This document shows positions 16,660 through 21,765 of a DNA stretch of 21,765 bases, one piece after another. The notes under the pieces are model-generated. The model ran no database searches. It worked only from the letters and a program-made list of their open reading frames with translations, and was not told where the DNA came from. Positions within the stretch are counted from its first letter, which is position 1. Each line of letters begins with the position of its first letter. Source of the stretch: WLMZ01 sp037139095 (GTDB taxonomy: Bacteria; Actinomycetota; Acidimicrobiia; Acidimicrobiales; Ilumatobacteraceae); the NCBI GenBank assembly GCA_037139095.1, contig JBAXHD010000042.1, forward strand, positions 1-21,765, written 5' to 3'. The translations under genes and the position numbers were made by a program.

Positions 16660-17410
16660 CGGTTTGCGCGTGTGTCGCTGCCTGACGCGCCGACTTGGCC
16701 GAGCGCCTCACGGCGAACACCCATCCGGCAATCGCACACAGCGAGAAGAACAGCCACTGCACTGTGTATGACACATGGGGTGGTCCGCTGCCGAGATTGG
16801 GTGGCGGCACCGGTACCGGCGGCGATGGCGATGCTGGCTGTGTGGCGATGAGGTCGAGGTACACCGGTGCAATCGTTTGGTCGATGTGCTTGGCGATGAA
16901 CGCAAGATCGACGCGACGAACTTCGTTATTGCTGGCGCTCGGGTCGTCGGTTAACTCTCCGGTCTGGCGGGTCTGCGATGTACGCGCGGTGCCACCAACA
17001 ACGATGGTTCCGGTGGGCGCCGCTGGCACCTTGGCGCCGTCGGGAACGAACCCGCGATTGACGATGATGATCGGGCCGCTGTTGATCTGGAACGGCGTCA
17101 AAACGTTGATGCCGTTGAAGCCGTTCTGGGTGCGGTTGAGTTCGCGCAATTCGCCTGTAGCGAGATACGAACCCGATGCGGTGACCACGAACCACTCGAT
17201 GTTGGCGGCGGGCGTTTGTTTGCTGAGCAACGGAGCGAGTTCTTTGGGTTCGGCGGCGAGGCGTCCCTGTACGGTCTCGACGAACGCGTCGCGCGCGATG
17301 TGTTTGTCCCACTGCCAGCGTGCGAGAAAGATCATGCCGACAACAGAGCTGAGAACAACAACGTGGAGCAGCAGCCATTTGGGCCGTAACAAGAAGCGAT
17401 ACATGTGCTC

Positions 17411-17427
17411 CTGACCGTATCGGTCAG
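17411..17427. promoter_or_regulatory. Perfect inverted repeat at the phyH/SURF1 junction (operator or hairpin)
   Basis: CTGACCGTATCGGTCAG: 7-bp arms around TAT. It contains the phyH-like stop codon (minus-strand TGA, 17424-17426) and a TACGGT -10-like hexamer (17414-17419) that is 9 bases before the SURF1 ATG. Its size and symmetry fit a TetR-type operator; as RNA it is a hairpin with a 3-base loop, also compatible with attenuation. There is no T-run. Confidence 0.45.
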
Positions 17428-18242
17428 CTACGTGCCCACAACATTTCTGTGGGCGATTGCGTGTTCAGCAATACCTCGGCAGGGGAGCGCTTCTCGATGT
17501 GTCCGATGAGGCCTCGATACAGCTGAAACCCGCACAACTGCTGAAGGTCGGGACTGAACTCTCGAACAAGATCGAGCGGAATGCCGAGCTGCTGGTTCTC
17601 TTGCTGGCGAACCCACCCGGCGCAGTAGTTCATGGCGATGCCCCAGCGGCGCTGGTTGGTGGCGTTGGCCCCGCCGCCGTGCCATAGCGAGCCATGCCAG
17701 ATGAGCACGCTGCCCTTGGGCATCTCTGCGGCAATCGACTGCTGCTCCACGCCATACGGAGGCGAGTGATCGGCCCGGTGCGAACCGGGGATGATGCGCG
17801 TGGCCCCGTTTTCCTCAGTGAAATCGGTGAGCGCCCACATGCTGTTGGCGATGGTGGCGAGGTGGGGCTTGGGAAGGGGCAACAGCTGATCGTCGGCGTG
17901 AATGGGTTGGGCGATTTCGCCGGGGCCGATGGCAATAGACGACAGGCTGCTGATGAGACAACCGTCGCCCAACACGTTGCGCATTACAGCGAGCACAACC
18001 GGGTGTACAGGGATCTGCTCGTAAATGCGGCCCATGGCAAGCAGGTTGTAGATGCGCCACGTTTGAAAGCCTTCGAAGCCGTTGGTTGCGGGCACGATGT
18101 TGCGTTCGCGCTCGAGTCTCGTGAGGTCGGCCAGAAGGTCGTCGGCCAGTTCGGCTGAGAACGCGTTCTCGATGATGGTGTAGCCATCGGTCTCGACGCG
18201 GTTGAGGTGGTCGCGGATCAGCATCTCGTTTGTACCTGTCAC
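17424..18242 (-). CDS. Phytanoyl-CoA dioxygenase (PhyH)-like Fe(II)/2-oxoglutarate oxygenase
   Basis: Predicted non-heme Fe(II)/2-oxoglutarate-dependent hydroxylase. From GTG 18242 it has 272 residues. The iron triad is visible: HAD (H115, D117) and the distal His in SLWHGGGANAT (H188), followed by the probable 2-oxoglutarate Arg in NQRRWG (R198/R199). The N-terminal region ETDGYTIIENAFSAELADDLLADL is typical of the family. The frame is open to an ATG at 18308, but that would run through the divergent kinase start. TAGCGT stands 8 bases before GTG 18242, which I use to choose this start; ATG 18224 is the other option. Substrate unknown. Confidence 0.9.
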   Translation of the reverse strand: MTGTNEMLIRDHLNRVETDGYTIIENAFSAELADDLLADLTRLERERNIVPATNGFEGFQTWRIYNLLAMGRIYEQIPVHPVVLAVMRNVLGDGCLISSLSSIAIGPGEIAQPIHADDQLLPLPKPHLATIANSMWALTDFTEENGATRIIPGSHRADHSPPYGVEQQSIAAEMPKGSVLIWHGSLWHGGGANATNQRRWGIAMNYCAGWVRQQENQQLGIPLDLVREFSPDLQQLCGFQLYRGLIGHIEKRSPAEVLLNTQSPTEMLWARS

Positions 18243-18250
18243 GGCTCTGG

Positions 18251-18260
18251 ACGCTACCGT
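18251..18260. promoter_or_regulatory. Overlapping back-to-back -10 hexamers (bidirectional promoter)
   Basis: ACGCTACCGT holds TACCGT on the plus strand (18255-18260) and TAGCGT on the minus strand (complement of 18251-18256), sharing the central TA. Each hexamer is followed by exactly 8 bases and then a GTG start: 18269 on the plus strand and 18242 on the minus strand. This gives a symmetric unit with leaderless output in both directions. Confidence 0.5.
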
Positions 18261-18268
18261 GCCGGAGT

Positions 18269-19318
18269 GTGGGACCTGAGCAAGTAACTGGTGAGTGGCT
18301 ATCGACACTGTTCGATGTCACGGTTGTAATTGCTGACACTCAACGCATTGGCGACGGACTCGTGGGTATGAACCTGCGTCTTGCGCTTACCGGTGCCGAC
18401 GGTTCGTTGCCTCACTCGGTGCCGCGCAGCGTTGTGGTGAAACTGCCATCGCCCGACGAGACGAGTCGGGCAACCGGTATGGCGCTACGCAACTACGAGC
18501 GCGAAGTGAAGTTCTACAACGAGGTGGCGCCAACAGTCGATATTCGCGTGCCGCGCTGTTATCACGCCGAATGGGACGCCGACACCGGCGACTTCGTCAT
18601 CGTGCTCGAAGACCTCGCGCCATCAGCGCAAGGTAACCAGATCACAGGTTGTTCTCTCGAGCATGCGCGCACGTCGGTGCTCGAACTCGCTCGGTTGCAT
18701 GGCCCGCGTTGGGGCGACCCGGCACTGCACGACATCGAGTGGCTCAGCCGTCGCACCACAGCCGATGACACTGCGATGTTGGTTGGCATGTGGGGCATCT
18801 TGTTCCCCGGGTTCATGGCCACATATGGCAAGTATCTGTCCCCAGAGGCCACCGATCTGGTGCAGCGGTTCGGCCCGATGCTGGCCGACTGGATCGACAA
18901 TCGTGACGGTCCGCTCACGGTGACCCACGGCGACTATCGACTCGACAACCTCATGTACGCCACGCCCGAGGGCGGCTCACCCATAGCCACCGTCGATTGG
19001 CAATCGCCGGGTCATGGTGCGGCGCTTGCCGACGTGTCGTATTTCCTTGGTGCTGGGCCCCAGCCCGAAGATCGTCGCGAGATCGAAAAGGGTCTCGTTG
19101 CCGAGTATGTCGAGGCGTTGCGCCGCGACTACAACATCGACATCGACCACGACTGGGCCTGGCAGCAATACCGTCGCGAGGCATTCGCCGGCGTCGTGAT
19201 GGCGGTTGTCGCATCGCAGATCGTTGGCGGCACCGAACGCAGCGAGGCGATGTTCGCAGCGATGGCCACTCGGCATTTGCAGCACGCCCTCGACCTCGAT
19301 AGCGAGTCGCTGATCTGA
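18269..19318 (+). CDS. Phosphotransferase of the aminoglycoside-phosphotransferase / CHK-kinase-like fold
   Basis: Protein-kinase-like small-molecule kinase of 349 residues. Visible motifs: the ATP-binding Lys in SVVVKLPSP (K58), the hinge-type segment VIVLEDLAP, the catalytic loop THGDYRLDN (H220, D222, N227) and the metal-binding Asp in TVDWQSPGHG (D243). The style (LPSPDETSR, YEREVKFYNEVAP) resembles the ecdysteroid-kinase/CHK-like group rather than antibiotic-resistance enzymes, so I do not call it a resistance gene. The frame is open to a TTG at 18230, but GTG 18269 gives a family-like N terminus and has TACCGT 8 bases upstream. Substrate unknown. Confidence 0.87.
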   Translation: MGPEQVTGEWLSTLFDVTVVIADTQRIGDGLVGMNLRLALTGADGSLPHSVPRSVVVKLPSPDETSRATGMALRNYEREVKFYNEVAPTVDIRVPRCYHAEWDADTGDFVIVLEDLAPSAQGNQITGCSLEHARTSVLELARLHGPRWGDPALHDIEWLSRRTTADDTAMLVGMWGILFPGFMATYGKYLSPEATDLVQRFGPMLADWIDNRDGPLTVTHGDYRLDNLMYATPEGGSPIATVDWQSPGHGAALADVSYFLGAGPQPEDRREIEKGLVAEYVEALRRDYNIDIDHDWAWQQYRREAFAGVVMAVVASQIVGGTERSEAMFAAMATRHLQHALDLDSESLI

Positions 19319-19339
19319 CATGGTCGGGCGCATCATCGG

Positions 19340-19834
19340 GTGGACAAGATGACCAACGAACTGCCTGACTTTCATATTCCCCACGCCGACAAAATCGAGT
19401 GGATGATCGAGACCTCGGGCTGGGCGCTCGAGCCCGTGGCGGCCAGAGCCGACACCGAGCCTGTAACGCCCGGGTACTGCTACACCATTGGTTTGCCCGA
19501 GCTCACCGGCTTTGCCGAAGTGGTCATCTTTGGGCTCACCCCAGTGGCCGCGACGGGTTTACTCACGATGGTTGTCGATCTGCTCAAGGGTGGCACCGAG
19601 ATACCGCTTGGAGTCGAGTTGCTGGGGCTGCTCGACAACGAGCTGCGCTGCCAGTTCGCGCCGGTAGACATCGCCTCTCACGCTCAACTCTTTGGCACAG
19701 CGCACGCCTGGTATCGCGGCAAGCCATTTGAGATGGTGCAGTTGCTGTGGCCCGATCGGTTTGGTTTCTTACCAACCGAGCCACAGTTCGCGCATCATCT
19801 ACGCCTTGCCCAGCCTGTGATTGGCGTGCTCTAA
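19340..19834 (+). CDS. DUF4262 domain protein
   Basis: Small soluble protein (164 residues) of the DUF4262 type; function unknown. The recognised pattern is WMIETSGWALEPV, then CYTIGLPELTGFAEVVIFGLTP (about 49-70), and the C-terminal WYRGKPFEMVQLLWPDRFGFLP. There is no signal peptide or membrane segment. It starts 21 bases after the kinase stop and may be co-transcribed with it. The start is GTG 19340 or ATG 19349; no strong ribosome binding site separates them. Only 5 bases divide its stop from the convergent P450 stop. Confidence 0.8.
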   Translation: MDKMTNELPDFHIPHADKIEWMIETSGWALEPVAARADTEPVTPGYCYTIGLPELTGFAEVVIFGLTPVAATGLLTMVVDLLKGGTEIPLGVELLGLLDNELRCQFAPVDIASHAQLFGTAHAWYRGKPFEMVQLLWPDRFGFLPTEPQFAHHLRLAQPVIGVL

Positions 19835-19839
19835 CTCGT

Positions 19840-21063
19840 TCAGCCCGGCAGGCGCACAGGAATGCTGCGCGGCCCGCGCACTTGACCAGCAGCCCATGTG
19901 ACTGCGCTGGGGTCAGCGAGTTCGAAATCGGGGAAACGCTTCACCCATTCTTCGACGGCGACACGTAGTTCCATGCGGGCAAGGTTCGAGCCGAGGCAAC
20001 GGTGAATGCCCAAACCGAACGCAGCGTGGCGGTTCTCTTCGCGATCGATGATGACTTCGTCGGCGCGATCGAAGAACTCGGGATCGCGGTTTGCCGCCGG
20101 GAACGGAAGCAACACCCAGTCGCCTTCCTTCATCGGGCAGCCGCCGATCTCGACATCTTGAGCGACCAAGCGTGCCATCGTGACGGGTGCGTAGGCGCGA
20201 AGCATTTCTTCGATCGCGAATGGCATCAAGTCGGGCTCGGCGGCAAGGCGCTTGAGATCGTCGGGATTGTGGGCGAGGTGCCACAGTGCCGAGCCAATGG
20301 CCGACCACGTGGTGTCGATGCCGGCCACGAGGATGAGCAACATCGTGCCGCGGACGTGTTCGTGCATCAGTTTGTTGCCATCGAGTTCGGCCTCGAGCAA
20401 GAACGTGGTGAGATCGTCGCGTGGGTTGGCCACGTGATCGGCGATCTGATTGTCGAAGTACGCATCGAGCGCTTGCCCTTCGACAAGACGCTCGTCGTCA
20501 TCCTCGGTCACGGTGATGCCTTCCTCAAGGATGAGGTGGATCACGTGACGGAAGTAATCGGCATCCTCGGCTGGGAAGCCGAGCATCTTGGCAATGACGC
20601 GCAACGGAATGTGCTGGGCGTACTCGACCGCGGCATCGACGATGTCTTTGCCTTCGAGCGCATCGAGCAGGTCGTTGCAGAGTTGGCGAGTGAATGGCTC
20701 GAGCGCGTCGACCTTGCGGGGAGCGAACGCGGGCAACAGCAAACGACGCGCCATTGCATGGAACGGCGGATCAGATGTGATGGGGGGAGCGACACCGATA
20801 GGCGCCGGGAGATCCATGGGCCCTGGGCGCACTTCGCTGACGACAACGGCGCGCGAGGTGAAGTTCTCGGTGTCATAGGCAATCGCCGACACGTGCTCGT
20901 GCGTTACGGGTAGCCATGTGCCGCCATAACGATCGCTGTGTGCGATGGGGCAGGTGGTGCGCAGTTCGTCCCAGATGGGGAACGGGTTGTTGACCCATGT
21001 TGGGTCGGTGTGATCGAAGTCGGTGGCGAAATCAGTAACAGGAGGGTGATGGTTGACGGCCAT
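19840..21063 (-). CDS. Cytochrome P450
   Basis: Soluble bacterial class I P450 monooxygenase (407 residues from ATG 21063). Motifs: I-helix oxygen-binding AGIDTT (247-252), K-helix ExxR in EEMLR (285-289, Glu286-Arg289), and the heme-binding loop FGLGIHRCLG with Cys356. The early segment VAPPITSDPPFHAMARRLLLPAF carries the conserved C-helix His-Arg pattern. The frame is open to 21153 but would then overlap the ferredoxin gene; ATG 21063 is 4 bases after the ferredoxin stop and fits the usual N terminus. The electron donor is presumably that ferredoxin; no ferredoxin reductase is in view. Substrate unknown. Confidence 0.95.
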   Translation of the reverse strand: MAVNHHPPVTDFATDFDHTDPTWVNNPFPIWDELRTTCPIAHSDRYGGTWLPVTHEHVSAIAYDTENFTSRAVVVSEVRPGPMDLPAPIGVAPPITSDPPFHAMARRLLLPAFAPRKVDALEPFTRQLCNDLLDALEGKDIVDAAVEYAQHIPLRVIAKMLGFPAEDADYFRHVIHLILEEGITVTEDDDERLVEGQALDAYFDNQIADHVANPRDDLTTFLLEAELDGNKLMHEHVRGTMLLILVAGIDTTWSAIGSALWHLAHNPDDLKRLAAEPDLMPFAIEEMLRAYAPVTMARLVAQDVEIGGCPMKEGDWVLLPFPAANRDPEFFDRADEVIIDREENRHAAFGLGIHRCLGSNLARMELRVAVEEWVKRFPDFELADPSAVTWAAGQVRGPRSIPVRLPG

Positions 21064-21067
21064 GTGA

Positions 21068-21262
21068 TTACTCGCTGATGGTGATTGCGTATTCGGGGCA
21101 GTTGGCCACGGCGAGGCGTGCCTTGTGCTCGAGGCCTTCGGGCACGATGCCATCGTTGAGTTCTACGGCGTTGCCGAGATCATCGACATCGAACAACTCG
21201 GGGGCTAATGAATAGCAACGGTTGTGGCCTTGGCACTTCTCTGCATCGACATGTACGCGCAT
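21068..21262 (-). CDS. P450-associated [3Fe-4S]-type ferredoxin
   Basis: A 64-residue ferredoxin. The cluster ligands are C10 and C16 in KCQGHNRC and C55 in VANCPEYAI, with His13 at the position of the missing fourth cysteine (CxxHxxC...CP). This pattern belongs to small single-cluster ferredoxins that pass electrons to actinobacterial P450s. A clear AGGGAG (21268-21273) lies 5 bases before the ATG. The P450 start follows 4 bases after the stop, so the two are translated from one message. Confidence 0.95.
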   Translation of the reverse strand: MRVHVDAEKCQGHNRCYSLAPELFDVDDLGNAVELNDGIVPEGLEHKARLAVANCPEYAITISE

Positions 21263-21267
21263 GGGTT

Positions 21268-21273
21268 CTCCCT
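21268..21273 (-). promoter_or_regulatory. Ribosome binding site of the ferredoxin gene
   Basis: Minus-strand AGGGAG, 5 bases before the ATG at 21262, within the 39-base gap to the upstream small gene. It is one of the few good Shine-Dalgarno sites in the window and marks this as an internal operon gene. Confidence 0.6.
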
Positions 21274-21301
21274 CTTTCTTGCTCGAGGCTAGCCCACCGA
21301 C

Positions 21302-21535
21302 TCAGAGATGTTCCAAGGAGCGCAGTTCGTTGAGTTCGCGTGCGAGTTGGTCGAGACAGCGCTGCTCGCCGAGCAGCAGCGCAGCGGAGCGAGCGTCGGA
21401 GAATGCCGCCGCAGCGACCAATTCGGGCCATTGCGCGTTCGGGCTATCGAGCACCTTGCGCAGAGCTGCGCTGAGTGCGCCGATGGGGTCCGAGTCGAAG
21501 CGTGCGAGCAGTGCCTCGACATCGCGTTTGCTCAA
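21302..21535 (-). CDS. Small conserved-looking unknown protein (77 aa)
   Basis: I do not recognise a family. The 77 residues are predicted mostly helical, rich in Ala, Leu and Arg, with no signal peptide, membrane segment or cysteine motif (one Cys). The support for a real gene is the context: its TTG start (21535-21533) overlaps the TGA stop of the upstream gene as TTGA, a translational-coupling arrangement, and the ferredoxin gene follows in the same direction after 39 bases. It could be an operon-specific accessory protein or a chance frame; I favour a real gene. Confidence 0.55.
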   Translation of the reverse strand: MSKRDVEALLARFDSDPIGALSAALRKVLDSPNAQWPELVAAAAFSDARSAALLLGEQRCLDQLARELNELRSLEHL

Positions 21536-21765
21536 GACGGCGATGGCCGCCGCTCCTCAAGATTCCAACTCACGCCATGCACCGCAAGGAGATCGAGGAA
21601 TGGATCTGCCGAGAATGCCTCGGGGCCCATCACCCCAGCGCCAGCCCATTCGCCCTCGGCGATGAGCTCGCACGCGACCACGGGATGCACAGCGGTTTGC
21701 CACACGACGGCTTGGTGTCCCGACGTGCGCATGGTCCATTCGTTGTCGACGATTTGGTACAGGTA
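21532..21765 (-). CDS. Saccharopine dehydrogenase-like protein, C-terminal part (5' end outside window)
   Basis: The frame is open to the window edge; only about 77 C-terminal residues are visible. The sequence MRTSGHQAVVWQTAVHPVV, then ACELIAEGEWAGAGVMGPEAF and PFLDLLAVHG, matches the style of the C terminus of saccharopine dehydrogenase / lysine 6-dehydrogenase-type enzymes (G-W-G-x-GV-PE-F, then FL..L...G). The NAD-binding half is not in view, so the exact reaction is unknown. It is the first visible gene of a minus-strand operon leading to the 77-residue protein, the ferredoxin and the P450. Its TGA stop overlaps the next start. Confidence 0.65.
   Translation of the reverse strand, partial: YLYQIVDNEWTMRTSGHQAVVWQTAVHPVVACELIAEGEWAGAGVMGPEAFSADPFLDLLAVHGVSWNLEERRPSPS

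Noticed and set aside
18230..18308. Extended starts of the phyH-like gene (18308) and the kinase (18230)
   Set aside because: These would make the divergent genes overlap head to head by nearly 80 bases; the symmetric -10 hexamers support the shorter GTG starts.
18269..19318. Aminoglycoside resistance gene
   Set aside because: The fold is shared, but the motif context resembles CHK/ecdysteroid-kinase-like proteins, and there is no mobile or resistance context.
20002..20913. Plus-strand open frame (303 codons) opposite the P450
   Set aside because: Complement of a well-supported P450 with heme and I-helix motifs; the translated sequence has no recognisable domain.
21064..21153. N-terminal extension of the P450 to 21153
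   Set aside because: It would overlap the ferredoxin coding region by almost 90 bases; ATG 21063 gives a normal P450 N terminus.

Overview
This window looks like ordinary chromosome from a high-GC actinobacterium. The order RNase E/G - rplU - rpmA - (dgt) - obg - proB, a SURF1 protein, a P450 with a small [3Fe-4S]-type ferredoxin, and many oxidoreductases suggest a relative of the Acidimicrobiia (Ilumatobacter-like). That placement is inferred from gene content and protein style; no marker RNA is present. The 23 supported genes are tightly packed: the longest gene-free stretch is about 140 bases. I see no tRNA, rRNA, insertion sequence, prophage, CRISPR array or compositional island.

Positions 1-6010 form a conserved housekeeping block: the 3' part of an RNase E/G gene, ribosomal proteins L21 and L27 followed by a terminator, a dGTPase-like HD hydrolase on the opposite strand, then the GTPase Obg directly abutting glutamate 5-kinase (TAAATG). 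Positions 6046-12499 hold cell-envelope and central functions: the lipid II flippase MurJ (minus strand), a divergent MoxR AAA ATPase plus CoxE-like VWA pair, IMP dehydrogenase (minus strand) and a histidine phosphatase.

Positions 12515-21765 are an oxidation-rich accessory region: an SDR coupled to a GMC flavoprotein, an aldo/keto reductase, a metallo-beta-lactamase-fold hydrolase, SURF1, a phytanoyl-CoA-dioxygenase-like enzyme divergent from an aminoglycoside-phosphotransferase-fold kinase, a DUF4262 protein, and a minus-strand operon of saccharopine dehydrogenase-like protein (partial), a 77-residue unknown, a ferredoxin and a cytochrome P450. The mix suggests oxidative small-molecule catabolism, but no substrate can be read from the sequence.

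The most distinctive signal is in the promoters. Many genes have a TAnnnT -10-like hexamer only 6-9 bases before the start codon, so their transcripts would be leaderless. These motifs also argue for shorter starts for several genes. The clearest case is the phyH-like/kinase divergent pair at 18240-18271, where two -10 hexamers on opposite strands share a central TA and each lies 8 bases from a GTG start. Other structures of note are a 47-base nested palindrome between the VWA gene and guaB, a 17-base perfect inverted repeat at the phyH/SURF1 junction, a 14-bp tandem repeat spanning two convergent stop codons, and mutually exclusive hairpins before rplU.
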